A stretch of DNA of 38,177 nt from positions 1-38,177 of the forward strand of contig QCCZ01000006.1 in NCBI GenBank assembly GCA_003281085.1, read 5' to 3'. The notes under the pieces are model-generated. The model was not told the origin of the DNA, searched no databases, and saw only the letters and a list, made by a program, of their open reading frames with translations. This DNA is from OCS155 cluster bacterium AG-349-E07 (GTDB lineage Bacteria > Actinomycetota > Acidimicrobiia > Actinomarinales > Actinomarinaceae). Position numbers and translations under genes: made by a program. Shown piece after piece: positions 18,071-26,322 of this stretch (positions within the stretch are counted from its first letter, which is position 1; each line of letters opens with the position of its first letter).

Positions 18071-19316
18071 TTTTTTAAATTTTATTAAGGATAACAAAGA
18101 AAAGACTTTTTTTATTTTTATTTTATTTTGGTTATTAGTAATTGCACAAATAGAGACATATTCTCAACTAACAACCAGTGGTACTTTCGCTGCAACAATG
18201 AGGCTTGCCATTCCTATTCTTTTGGCTGGTCTTGGAGGAATATTTTCTGAAAGATCTGGTGTTGTCAATATTGGACTTGAGGGCATGATGATTATGGGAA
18301 CTTGGTTTGGTGCTTGGGCAGCCTGGTTGTATGGTCCATGGTGGGGTGTAGCTGCGGGTATTTTTGGAGGATTAATCTTTGGTCTAATACATGCAATAGC
18401 AACGGTATCTTTTCAAGTTGACCATATTGTTTCAGGAGTTGCAATAAATATATTGGCTGCTGGCACTGCAAGGTTTTTTTCAGTCGTTGCATATGCAAAC
18501 GAATCTCAAGGAGGTGCTACCCAGTCTCCTAGGATTTCTGGCGAGATATCATCTTTCTCACTACCATTCCTTTCAGGTGGAACTTTTTTGGGCAATGAAA
18601 CTAGTGATCTATTACGGAACCTCGAAGATTTAAATTTATTTTTCATATCAGATATTTCTGGCCTTCTGGGTGGATTAACTAGAGATATATCTTATCTTTC
18701 ATTTATAGCCTTATCATTAGTTCCAATATGTATGTGGGTCTTGTGGTCTACTCCATTTGGTCTTCAACTGAGGAGTGTTGGAGAGTTTCCTGTAGGCAGT
18801 GAATCTTTAGGAATTAATGTATATTTGATGAAGTATATTGGAGTAACTTTATCTGGTGCTTTTTCTGGACTAGCTGGTGCTTATTTAGTAATCGAAAGTT
18901 CAGGAATTTACAGAGAAAATCAGACTGGTGGTAGAGGATTTATTGCGTTAGCTTCAGTTATATTTGGGAACTGGAGGCCAACAGGCGTTCTGATGGGCTC
19001 AGGATTATTTGGATATGCCGACGCTTTACAGTTGAGGTCTGAAGAGTCTGTTCACGGGCTACTCTTACTCATAAGCATCGTCTTGCTTGCTTTATCTGTT
19101 TATCTCTTATTTAATAAAAAGTCCAGAAATGGTGCAATATCTCTATTAATGGCATTTGGATTTGGTATATGGTTTTTAAATTCAACATCTGTTCCAAATG
19201 AGTTTGTATACTTTACTCCTCATATAACCACACTTGTTGTGTTAAGTTTTGCAAGTCAAAGGCTCAGAATGCCAAAATCAGTTGGTCAACCGTATAAAAA
19301 AGGTGAAGGTGGCTAG
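18063..19316 (+). CDS. ABC transporter permease 2 (BPD_transp_2 type, NupQ-like)
   Basis: Second membrane subunit of the same transporter. GIFSERSGVVNIGLEGMMIMG near residue 60 is the diagnostic segment for the NupQ-like half. Later come FGLQLRSVGEFPVGSESLGI (coupling helix) and GRGFIALASVIFGNWRPTGVLMGS. It has 417 residues, longer than many homologues because of a loop around residues 150-215 and a hydrophobic C-terminal extension (about 335-395) with extra predicted helices. It starts inside the end of permease 1. Its TAG stop lies in the tetramer CTAG, shared with the convergent gene at 19313-20131, and no terminator separates them. Confidence 0.92.
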   Translation: MSNFLNFIKDNKEKTFFIFILFWLLVIAQIETYSQLTTSGTFAATMRLAIPILLAGLGGIFSERSGVVNIGLEGMMIMGTWFGAWAAWLYGPWWGVAAGIFGGLIFGLIHAIATVSFQVDHIVSGVAINILAAGTARFFSVVAYANESQGGATQSPRISGEISSFSLPFLSGGTFLGNETSDLLRNLEDLNLFFISDISGLLGGLTRDISYLSFIALSLVPICMWVLWSTPFGLQLRSVGEFPVGSESLGINVYLMKYIGVTLSGAFSGLAGAYLVIESSGIYRENQTGGRGFIALASVIFGNWRPTGVLMGSGLFGYADALQLRSEESVHGLLLLISIVLLALSVYLLFNKKSRNGAISLLMAFGFGIWFLNSTSVPNEFVYFTPHITTLVVLSFASQRLRMPKSVGQPYKKGEGG

Positions 19317-20131
19317 CCCCTTCCATAAAAAGTAATTTCTTGAATTGCACATTCATCAAACGCCTGATTTGTCCCTACATCTTCGCCAGGGAATGCACTA
19401 AGAATGTCAATTTTGAGATATGAAGTTGTTTGATTTATATCTATCCACTGAGAAGTATTATCATTTTCAAGTTCTTTGTTTAATAAAAACTCACTATCAG
19501 TTGTAGTGATTGCAATATCTCTTGCTTTAAAATTTCGTTTAAAGGATTTTGAATCTTCAAGATTTTGAAAAACTATAAAGTCAATATAAATTTCTTGAGC
19601 AAAAGAGAATTCAACCCAACCATCTTTACATTGAAGAGCATTATCTTGCCAAGATGACGGATCTTGGTCGTAAAGATTTTCACAAGAATAACCATCGCCA
19701 TCGCTATATGAGCTAGAGGCAGAACAACTAATAGGATATGCTTTTCGTAAAATGTCCTGAATAGTGGTTGTTGACGAAGTAGTAGTAATTTGTTGAACAA
19801 CCTCTACTTGTTCTATAACTTCTTCTGAAACATTTAAATTATAAAAATAACTAGCCAGTGCTATAACAGGAATCAAAAAGGTAAGGAAAAATACAGCTCT
19901 TATTCCCGGCACCTCTTTTCTTGAAGGCATAGGGGTGGCACCATATGTTGATAGAGGTTTATTTAACAACTGTTCGGGAACTCTTGTTGTTCTCTGAACT
20001 TTATCTTGTTGAGTAGATTGTTCGTTTTCCATATCTTGAAGACTTAACCCGAGCCAATCACCACAGCTCGAACAAAACTCTATAGACTTATCTACTACAG
20101 CAGAACAACTTTTACATTCAATTTTTTCCAT
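19313..20131 (-). CDS. Zinc-ribbon, single-helix membrane protein with discoidin-like external domain
   Basis: A 272-residue modular protein. Residues 6-23 form a short zinc ribbon (C6-x2-C9, C20-x2-C23). A polar linker follows to about 75, then one membrane helix (about 79-97), a Thr/Ser-rich stretch (TTTSSTTT), and a C-terminal beta domain from about 140. The beta domain has CSASSSYSDGDGYSCENLYDQDPSSWQ, DGWVEFSF and IDFIVFQNL. This resembles the F5/8 type C or NADase-type glycan-binding fold, in which a Trp and an aromatic strand face the ligand. The predicted topology is zinc ribbon inside, discoidin-like domain outside. Function is unknown; carbohydrate or cell-wall binding is a guess. 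It diverges from disA, with an AT-rich 80-base gap between them. Confidence 0.78.
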   Translation of the reverse strand: MEKIECKSCSAVVDKSIEFCSSCGDWLGLSLQDMENEQSTQQDKVQRTTRVPEQLLNKPLSTYGATPMPSRKEVPGIRAVFFLTFLIPVIALASYFYNLNVSEEVIEQVEVVQQITTTSSTTTIQDILRKAYPISCSASSSYSDGDGYSCENLYDQDPSSWQDNALQCKDGWVEFSFAQEIYIDFIVFQNLEDSKSFKRNFKARDIAITTTDSEFLLNKELENDNTSQWIDINQTTSYLKIDILSAFPGEDVGTNQAFDECAIQEITFYGRG

Positions 20132-20211
20132 AAAATATAAACTAATTACTAATAATAAAATAATACAGTAACATTCAAATAAAAAAATAACTCATATATA
20201 AAAGAGGAAAT

Positions 20212-21264
20212 ATGGAAAACGGCAATGAACTAAATCAACTACTGCCTGGCCAGCCGTTGAGAGTTGGAGTAGATTTAATTGCAGATAAAAATTCAGGAGC
20301 ATTGATAGTCATTGGTACTTCAAATAAGTTAGAAAAAATTTCATCAGGAGGAATAAACTTAATTGATTGTAGCTATTCTCCAGAAATGCTTAGTGAATTA
20401 TCAAAAATGGATGGAGCAATTATTGTCAGTAATGATGTGACCAAAATATTAAAAGCTAATGTCCATTTAAATCCTTCTGATTCTCTACCTACTTCTCAAA
20501 CTGGTACAAGGCATAGAACAGCAGAAAGAACAGCTGAAGAAACTGATTTAACTGTTATAACTGTTTCAGAAGAGTCATCTTTGGTAAAAGTCTTTAATAA
20601 TGCCGGCACAACTGAACTAGAAGAGCCATCAGTCACATTGGGTCGAGTCAATGAATCATTACAGTCAGTTGATAGAATGAGAAGAAGATTTGATGATGCT
20701 GTAGCCGAATTGGGTGAATTAGAAATTGAAAACTCTCTTACTAATCAGGAAGTGTTAGAAGTTATTCAAAGAGGCGAGTTATTAACCAGATTAGCCAAAC
20801 AAGTTAGAATTGAGGCTTTAAAACTTGGTGGCGAAGCTGGTTTAATTTTGATTCAGATTGATTCTTTTGAGTCTGGAGTTAAAAATACTTTTAACCTAGT
20901 TTTAAAAGATCATTTGCCATCTAAAAAATATAGAAATATTTCTAAAGCAGTAGAAGAAATTTCACAACTTTCTTATGAGGAATTAAACAACATTGACTTC
21001 CTTGGTTCAGTGCTGAGTAAACTCCCACTTGATGACCTGTCTATTGCGAAAGGCTACAGAGTTCTTGCGAGGTTGCCGAACCTACCAGAAAATTTACATG
21101 ATTCTTTAGTCCAAAAATTTAAAACACTACCTAAATTACTTAATTCTTCTCCAGAAAATCTTTATAGTGTCGAGGGCATTGGACGTGGTAGAGCCCAACA
21201 ATTAAGGGATTATTTTGATACATTATTAAAAAATGTTGGTTTTTCCTATCTAAATGGCCATTAA
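20212..21264 (+). CDS. disA: Diadenylate cyclase / DNA-scanning protein DisA
   Basis: Makes cyclic di-AMP from two ATP and, in studied bacteria, scans DNA for branched structures. The N-terminal DAC domain has the catalytic DGA motif at residues 67-69 (KMDGAIIVSND), followed by ANVHLNPSD. The RHR motif is at 100-102 within GTRHRTAERTAEE. A helical spine (about 150-280) leads to a C-terminal helix-hairpin-helix DNA-binding part with YSVEGIGRGRAQQLRDYF. Length is 350 residues, as in Mycobacterium and Bacillus. ATG is preceded by GAGGAAAT. It is followed by carD, as in other actinobacteria. No c-di-AMP phosphodiesterase is visible here. Confidence 0.94.
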   Translation: MENGNELNQLLPGQPLRVGVDLIADKNSGALIVIGTSNKLEKISSGGINLIDCSYSPEMLSELSKMDGAIIVSNDVTKILKANVHLNPSDSLPTSQTGTRHRTAERTAEETDLTVITVSEESSLVKVFNNAGTTELEEPSVTLGRVNESLQSVDRMRRRFDDAVAELGELEIENSLTNQEVLEVIQRGELLTRLAKQVRIEALKLGGEAGLILIQIDSFESGVKNTFNLVLKDHLPSKKYRNISKAVEEISQLSYEELNNIDFLGSVLSKLPLDDLSIAKGYRVLARLPNLPENLHDSLVQKFKTLPKLLNSSPENLYSVEGIGRGRAQQLRDYFDTLLKNVGFSYLNGH

Positions 21265-21298
21265 ATAGATTTCAATCTATAGTAATGTTGTAATCTAT
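21265..21298 (+). promoter_or_regulatory. Inverted repeat with a third copy over the carD start codon
   Basis: ATAGATT (21265-21271) can pair with AATCTAT at 21274-21280, and equally with a second AATCTAT at 21292-21298 that covers the first bases of the carD ATG (21297). No Shine-Dalgarno sequence is visible before carD. Two mutually exclusive pairings, one covering the start codon, could influence translation. The elements are short and AT-rich, so chance is possible. Confidence 0.35.
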
Positions 21299-21854
21299 GG
21301 CAACTAAAACTAAAAAAAATCCAAAAGATAAATACAAACCAAATCAATTTGTTGTCCACCCTCATCACGGTGCAGCAAAAGTAATTAGAAAAGTTAATAA
21401 AAATGTAGAAGTATTTGTTGAAGGTGAACCAAAATCGAAGAGAATTCAGTATTTTGAAATCGAAGTTCTTACGGACGGTTTATTAGTTATGGTTCCGGTT
21501 GATAGTGTTGATGAAGTTATAAGACCTGTTATTTCAAAGAATGCAGTTTCAAAAAAAGTATTCCCAATTTTTAAGGAAAAACCTGAAGAAGCAGGAACGA
21601 ATTGGAGTAGATGGTACAAAGTCCTAACTGAAAAAATGACATCTGGAGACGTGATACAGGTTGCTGAAGTTGTGCGAGACTTGACACATGCACAAATCAA
21701 TAAAGGTATTTCTCCAGCATTAAAAAGGATGTTAGCCAAAGCAAGGATGACTCTTGCTAGTGAAATTGCATGCGCACTTAATGTTGATGAGGAAACTGCA
21801 ATAGATAAAATTAATCAGCAACTTCCAGAAGAAGATCCTGAAGACGGTTTATAA
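21297..21854 (+). CDS. carD: CarD-family RNA polymerase-binding transcription regulator
   Basis: Binds the RNA polymerase beta subunit and stabilises open promoter complexes, notably at rRNA promoters in actinobacteria. The N-terminal Tudor-like RNAP-interaction domain shows KPNQFVVHPHHGAAKV, IQYFEIEV and VMVPVDSVDEVIRPV. The C-terminal helical DNA-binding domain contains NWSRWYKVLTEKMTSGD, with the conserved Trp that contacts the -10 edge, and VVRDLTHAQINKGISPALKRML. Length is 185 residues, with a short Lys-rich N-terminal extension and an acidic tail. It is 32 bases after disA and 30 bases before ispF. Such carD-isp-cysS neighbourhoods are typical of actinobacteria and support the lineage inference. 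Confidence 0.93.
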   Translation: MATKTKKNPKDKYKPNQFVVHPHHGAAKVIRKVNKNVEVFVEGEPKSKRIQYFEIEVLTDGLLVMVPVDSVDEVIRPVISKNAVSKKVFPIFKEKPEEAGTNWSRWYKVLTEKMTSGDVIQVAEVVRDLTHAQINKGISPALKRMLAKARMTLASEIACALNVDEETAIDKINQQLPEEDPEDGL

Positions 21855-21884
21855 TCAAATTAAACCAAGTTATCTGAGGTAATT

Positions 21885-22355
21885 ATGTTGGTTGGAATAG
21901 GTTTTGATATACATAGACACTCTCAAGAGGACCCTCTTTATTTAGGCGGTCTTAAAATAGATGGTCCTGGGTTCGAAGCACATTCGGATGGCGATATTCT
22001 TTTACATACTTTGTGTGATGCCCTGCTTGGAGCTTTATCTAAAAAAGACTTAGGTCACTACTTTCCATCTAACAGTGAGACGCCTAAAAAAATATCAAGT
22101 GTTGAAATGCTTGAAGAGGTTCTAAGCATTATTGAGTACAAAAATTATATCGTAAACAACATTGACATTATTGTTATTTCGCAAATAATAAATATTGCAA
22201 ATATTAGAAATGAATTGATTGAAAATTTAGGTATTTTATTAAATATTGATACATCAAAAATTAATATAAAGGGTAAAACAACTGACAATATCGGAACAAT
22301 TGGAAGTAAAGAGGCATCAGCATGCCAAACTATAATATCCTTATCACATGCTTAA
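21885..22355 (+). CDS. ispF: 2-C-methyl-D-erythritol 2,4-cyclodiphosphate synthase IspF
   Basis: Methylerythritol phosphate pathway step producing the cyclic diphosphate precursor of isoprenoids. The metal ligands are D8 and H10 in GFDIHRH and H41 in SDGDILLHTLCDALLGAL. DLGHYFPS and the C-terminal IKGKTTDNIGTIGSKEA correspond to the trimer-interface and substrate loops. The latter is a variant of GxKATTxExLGxxGRxEG, with Asp where Glu or Asn is common and KEA for REG. Length is 156 residues, normal. The usual neighbour ispD is absent between carD and ispF. The 3' end overlaps cysS by eight bases. The product would ultimately feed the prenyl synthase at 10642-11625. Confidence 0.93.
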   Translation: MLVGIGFDIHRHSQEDPLYLGGLKIDGPGFEAHSDGDILLHTLCDALLGALSKKDLGHYFPSNSETPKKISSVEMLEEVLSIIEYKNYIVNNIDIIVISQIINIANIRNELIENLGILLNIDTSKINIKGKTTDNIGTIGSKEASACQTIISLSHA

Positions 22356-23742
22356 GTTATACAACACATTTACTAAATCCTTGGAGACTTTAGAAAGTAC
22401 TGGTTCCGACATAAAGATATATCTTTGTGGCCCAACTGTTCAATCCTCTCCTCACATAGGACACGGTAGGTCTGCAGTAGTATTTGATTTTATGGTCCGA
22501 TACATAAAATTTTCTGGTAACAGTGTTATTTTTGCTAGAAACATTACAGATATTGATGACAAAATTATTGAAAAATCAATTGAAGAAAATATTACATATC
22601 AAGAGTTAGGCGAGAGAGTAACTAAAGAGTTTAGAGATTCTTATGATGCGTTAAATTGTCTTACTCCAGATTTTGAACCAAAGGCAACTGAAACTATTGA
22701 TCAGATGATTGAATTAATTGATGATTTAATTAAAAAAAATTATGGTTACATTACTCAGTCTGGTGTTTACTTTGATGTAAGCGAATACGATTCTTATCTA
22801 GAGCTATCAGGTAGAAGTTTTGATGAAGTGTTAAGAGGAACCAGAGTCAATGTTGAAGAAGATAAGAAAAATCCGGAAGATTTTGCTTTGTGGAAAATTT
22901 CAAAAGATGATGAGCCGAGTTGGGAATCCCCATGGGGCAACGGTCGACCAGGCTGGCATATTGAATGCTCAGCAATGATTCATGATATTTTTAAAGGAGA
23001 AATCGATATTCATTGTGGTGGCAATGATTTAATTTTTCCACATCATGAAAATGAGAGAGCTCAATCCACCTCAGCATTTAATCATGAATTTGTAAAACAC
23101 TGGGTACATAATGGAATGATAAATTTTTCAGGTAAAAAAATGTCTAAATCTGAAGGAAACTCTAAATTTCTTCAAGAGTATATTGACAATTACGGTGGCA
23201 ATGTATTGAGGTACTTTTTTCTAAGGGCTAACTACAGAAAACCTCAAGAATTTTCCGAAGCTCTTTTAGAAGAATCAAAAGTAACTTTTAACAATATAGA
23301 AAGTTTAATTTCTGGAGTTGAAGCTAATTTAAAAGATAGCAATCTTGAAACAATATTTATTGAATCAATGAATGATGATTTAAACACTCCAAAATTTCTT
23401 GGTGAAATGTTTGAATATATCAATAAAAATAAAAACGAAGATCAAACTCAAATAACTAATATGAAATCAACAATCAAATTTATATTTGAGATTTTAGGAT
23501 TTGTTTTCGAAGAAAACAAACAAACAATAGATAACAAATTGTTAGAAGATATATTAAGAGAACAAAACATAGAAATTGAAAATGATATTAATGTGTCAAT
23601 TAATAAATTTGTTACAAAAAGAAATGATTATAGGAAGAATAAAGAATTTGAAATTGCTGATTACATGAGGAATAGATTAGAAGAAGTTGGAATTGTGATT
23701 GAAGACGGGAATGAAAGTGGATGGCGTTGGAAAAATAATTGA
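22348..23742 (+). CDS. cysS: Cysteinyl-tRNA synthetase
   Basis: Charges tRNA-Cys. This class I enzyme has HIGH at residues 36-39 (PHIGHGR) and the KMSKS loop as KKMSKSEGN. Zinc ligands are C27 in YLCGPTV, the Cys of WHIECSAM, and the His/Glu pair in FPHHENERAQS. The motif CGPTVY reads CGPTVQ here, a local variation. Length is 464 residues, complete, with a C-terminal helical bundle. The mycothiol ligase MshC shares the fold, but the full length and the DALR-like C-terminal region fit CysS. It starts within the end of ispF, and its own end overlaps the rlmB-like gene by roughly 32 bases. Confidence 0.95.
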   Translation: MLKLYNTFTKSLETLESTGSDIKIYLCGPTVQSSPHIGHGRSAVVFDFMVRYIKFSGNSVIFARNITDIDDKIIEKSIEENITYQELGERVTKEFRDSYDALNCLTPDFEPKATETIDQMIELIDDLIKKNYGYITQSGVYFDVSEYDSYLELSGRSFDEVLRGTRVNVEEDKKNPEDFALWKISKDDEPSWESPWGNGRPGWHIECSAMIHDIFKGEIDIHCGGNDLIFPHHENERAQSTSAFNHEFVKHWVHNGMINFSGKKMSKSEGNSKFLQEYIDNYGGNVLRYFFLRANYRKPQEFSEALLEESKVTFNNIESLISGVEANLKDSNLETIFIESMNDDLNTPKFLGEMFEYINKNKNEDQTQITNMKSTIKFIFEILGFVFEENKQTIDNKLLEDILREQNIEIENDINVSINKFVTKRNDYRKNKEFEIADYMRNRLEEVGIVIEDGNESGWRWKNN

Positions 23743-24436
23743 AGGCGTAAATGCATTAGAGGCAGCATTAAATTCGAATAGAGTAAAAAAAGTTATTGTT
23801 CTAGATACTGAGCTCAATAAATCAAATAAGTTCAATTTTTTAATTGAGGATATTAAAAAACAAAATATAGAAATTGAAATTGTCAAAGATAATAAATTAT
23901 GGGAATTTCACTCAAGGCACAATATAGTTGGAATTTGTGAGGAAAAAGAAATATTTGATGAAAAAAATTTTGAAAATATAGTTTCTGAGAGAATATTAAT
24001 ACTAGACCATTTTCAAGATACAAATAATCTGGGAGCGGTTGCTAGAAGTGCAGCAGCATTTGATTTTCAAACAATATTTTTGCCAAAAAAAAGATCTGTA
24101 CAAATTACTGACAAGACATTTGCAATATCTTCAGGAGGAATGGAGTATGTCAATATTGTTATGTATAACTCAATATTCTCGTTAATTAAAAAGATTAAAA
24201 ATCTTGGTTATTGGACAATTGGTTTAGATATGAATTCATCAAATCAAATAAAAGATTTAGATTTAAAAAATCAAAATATTGGATTAATTGTTGGATCAGA
24301 AGAGACCGGATTAAGTAAAGAAATTCAAAAAAAATTAGATCTAATTGTTGATATCTCAATGACAAAAAATATGGAATCTTTAAATGCATCTGTTGCAACA
24401 GCAATAGCAATGCATGAAATTTTTATAAAAAAATAG
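23711..24436 (+). CDS. rlmB: SpoU/TrmH-family RNA 2'-O-methyltransferase (RlmB-like)
   Basis: Probably methylates the ribose of a guanosine in 23S rRNA. The N-terminal substrate-binding segment IIEGVNALEAAL is like RlmB. The trefoil-knot SPOUT motifs are DHFQDTNNLGAVARSAAAF (motif 1), IGLIVGSEETGLSKEI (motif 2) and SMTKNMESLNASVATAIAM (motif 3). About 241 residues from the ATG at 23711. A TTG at 23699 and a GTG at 23717, which has GGGA six bases upstream, are alternative starts, and the sequence does not settle which is used. It overlaps the end of cysS, the common cysS-rlmB order in bacteria. tRNA methylation by a TrmH-like enzyme is a less likely alternative. Confidence 0.87.
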   Translation: MKVDGVGKIIEGVNALEAALNSNRVKKVIVLDTELNKSNKFNFLIEDIKKQNIEIEIVKDNKLWEFHSRHNIVGICEEKEIFDEKNFENIVSERILILDHFQDTNNLGAVARSAAAFDFQTIFLPKKRSVQITDKTFAISSGGMEYVNIVMYNSIFSLIKKIKNLGYWTIGLDMNSSNQIKDLDLKNQNIGLIVGSEETGLSKEIQKKLDLIVDISMTKNMESLNASVATAIAMHEIFIKK

Positions 24437-24474
24437 ATTTATTCAATTATCTCTTTGCTATTATTTTAATGTTC

Positions 24475-24550
24475 GCCGGAGTAGCTCAGTGGCCAGAGCA
24501 GCCGACTTGTAATCGGCAGGTCAGGGGTTCGACTCCCCTCTCCGGCTCCA
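24475..24550 (+). tRNA. tRNA-Thr (anticodon UGU), CCA encoded
   Basis: A complete cloverleaf can be folded. The acceptor is GCCGGAG/CTCCGGC, the D arm GCTC/GAGC, and the anticodon stem GCCGA/TCGGC with loop CTTGTAA, giving UGU (Thr). A five-base variable loop, T arm AGGGG-TTCGACT-CCCCT, discriminator T and genomic CCA complete it, 76 bases in all. It sits in the gap between the rlmB-like gene and a membrane protein gene, both on the same strand. The next gene's GTG begins only one base after the CCA. Confidence 0.97.
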
Positions 24551-24551
24551 A

Positions 24552-25400
24552 GTGACTAATTATCTCAAAACATTTAGAAATATATTTTACTTTGTTTTAG
24601 CCATACAGGCTTCATTAGTTTTTTTTGGAATCTTACGTCCTTCAATCATTTATGACTACTTAGATAATTGGCCATTATCTTTACTGCCAATCTTAATTTT
24701 ATTTTTTAACAAAATATATTTAAGCAACTCTAAATTCGATAATTATATCTATGGTTTTTTAATTATTATCTATTCACTATTCCCGGCTGTGCTTTTATCA
24801 AGCCAAGAAATATTAACAACAAACACTTACAGTTCGAGTTTTCGTAGCAGCAATTTTGAAAAAGATATTGTTTACAGTCTAAATATAGACATAGATGGAT
24901 CAGTTAATTTAAATTCTTTTGAAGGATCAGGCTATATTATTGACATCCAAAATAGACCTGGAAATATTGGATTTCCAGAAGCTGTAGAATCAAATTTAGG
25001 AAATCCTCGACTCATTCAATTTAGAGAAATAGAAACGGATAGGTTGCTGCAGGTAAAAGGCTGGGACTTGCAACTAGGAAATCAGACATTATGGAATTTA
25101 TATTTATTGTCATTTGGATCATATATAAATCTGAATGATATAAATCTTATAACGACTGAAATAATTGGTACAGGAGAGATAAATCTTGGGGATAACTTAA
25201 ATTCAGGAGATATTGTTATAAGTGGAAATTTTAATATTTATGTTGATTCAAACTTACCAATAGCTGTTGTTGGCCAAGCAGAAGTACCAGCAGGATGGAT
25301 AAATGCTACAATAGGATATTTAAACCAAACAAATGAAAATTATAAATTGAAGGTTATTGTTGAAGAAGGTTCAAACGTGGTTTTTCAAAATGGAGAATAA
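24552..25400 (+). CDS. Membrane protein with C-terminal beta-rich domain, unknown function
   Basis: A 282-residue protein. Three hydrophobic N-terminal segments (about residues 11-30, 40-53 and 64-84) are followed by a soluble domain, probably extracellular. That domain is rich in Asn, Ile and Gly, with repeating beta-like stretches such as GTGEINLGDNLNSGDIVISG. The C-terminal part loosely recalls the LiaF/toast-rack repeats, but I do not assign it. The start must be GTG at 24552. There is no other start codon before the first membrane segment, and the frame is closed upstream by TAA inside the tRNA anticodon loop. There is no room for a ribosome binding site outside the tRNA. The gene is four bases before the livH-like permease and may be cotranscribed with it. 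Confidence 0.75.
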   Translation: MTNYLKTFRNIFYFVLAIQASLVFFGILRPSIIYDYLDNWPLSLLPILILFFNKIYLSNSKFDNYIYGFLIIIYSLFPAVLLSSQEILTTNTYSSSFRSSNFEKDIVYSLNIDIDGSVNLNSFEGSGYIIDIQNRPGNIGFPEAVESNLGNPRLIQFREIETDRLLQVKGWDLQLGNQTLWNLYLLSFGSYINLNDINLITTEIIGTGEINLGDNLNSGDIVISGNFNIYVDSNLPIAVVGQAEVPAGWINATIGYLNQTNENYKLKVIVEEGSNVVFQNGE

Positions 25401-25404
25401 TTAG

Positions 25405-26322
25405 GTGCTAGATCAACTAGGCAATGGTTTATTATTAGGAATAATAATCTCGGTAGCATCCGTTGCATTATCTTTACTATATGGAGTAACGAGAATTGTA
25501 AACTTTGCTCACGGAGAAATAATTGCATTGGGTGCAATTATGACCTTATTTTTTTCTAGTCCCGTAGATTATAGAGTGCTATTTTTAGATAAATATTCAC
25601 CATTAGGATATAATTTTGCCCTATCTTGCATTCTTGCAGTAATCGTCTGTGGGCTTTTTGGTGCCTTATTAGAAATTTGTCTTTTTCGACCTTTAAGAAA
25701 GGGTAATGTTGGAAATATTGCGGTACTGGTTGTAACAATTGGACTCTCAATATTTATAAGACATCTGTATCTTTTGTTTGCAACAGGAAAGGTACAAGAT
25801 TTTCCGCTTGAACTTCAGAGAAGACAAACATATTTATTTTTTGATATGACTCCGAGAAACTTAAATGTTCTTATTGCTGGAATTGTCGTAATGTTAATAT
25901 TTGGCTTTCTACTTACTTATACACGATTAGGTAAGGCGATGAGAGCGGTAAGAGATTCTGAGGAGCTATCAAGCGTTTCAGGCATAAATTCTGACAATAT
26001 TATTTTGATAACATGGATTTCATCCAGCATGCTAGCTGGTCTAGCAGGAATATTTCAAGCAATCATTAACGACGTCAGATGGAATATGGGCTTTCTAATA
26101 CTTCTACTAATTTTTGCCGGAACTGTTTTAGGAGGGATTGGAACATCTTTCGGAGCAATGGTTGGAGGCTTTCTGATTGGAATTTTAGTCCAAGTCTCAG
26201 TTGGTCTTCCATTTATGGAGGGACACACTGAAGCTAAAAATGCGGTAGCTCTTGCAATTATGATTTTAATTTTACTTTTTAGACCCCAGGGAATTTTTGG
26301 ACAAAAAGAAAGAATCTCATGA
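25405..26322 (+). CDS. livH: Branched-chain amino acid-type ABC permease LivH-like
   Basis: First membrane subunit of a HAAT-family (LivHMGF) amino-acid importer. About eight membrane helices over 305 residues. Family landmarks are SLLYGVTRIVNFAHGEIIALGA near residue 22, FRPLRKGN, TRLGKAMRAVRDSEELSSVSGI (the coupling region contacting the ATPases) and AGTVLGGIGTSFGAMVGGFLIG. The start is GTG, with GGAG about nine bases upstream inside the previous gene. The ATGA overlap with livM shows tight coupling. The substrate may be branched-chain amino acids, other amino acids or urea. The sequence does not decide, although the separate LivJ-like receptor argues for a typical amino-acid system. Confidence 0.92.
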   Translation: MLDQLGNGLLLGIIISVASVALSLLYGVTRIVNFAHGEIIALGAIMTLFFSSPVDYRVLFLDKYSPLGYNFALSCILAVIVCGLFGALLEICLFRPLRKGNVGNIAVLVVTIGLSIFIRHLYLLFATGKVQDFPLELQRRQTYLFFDMTPRNLNVLIAGIVVMLIFGFLLTYTRLGKAMRAVRDSEELSSVSGINSDNIILITWISSSMLAGLAGIFQAIINDVRWNMGFLILLLIFAGTVLGGIGTSFGAMVGGFLIGILVQVSVGLPFMEGHTEAKNAVALAIMILILLFRPQGIFGQKERIS

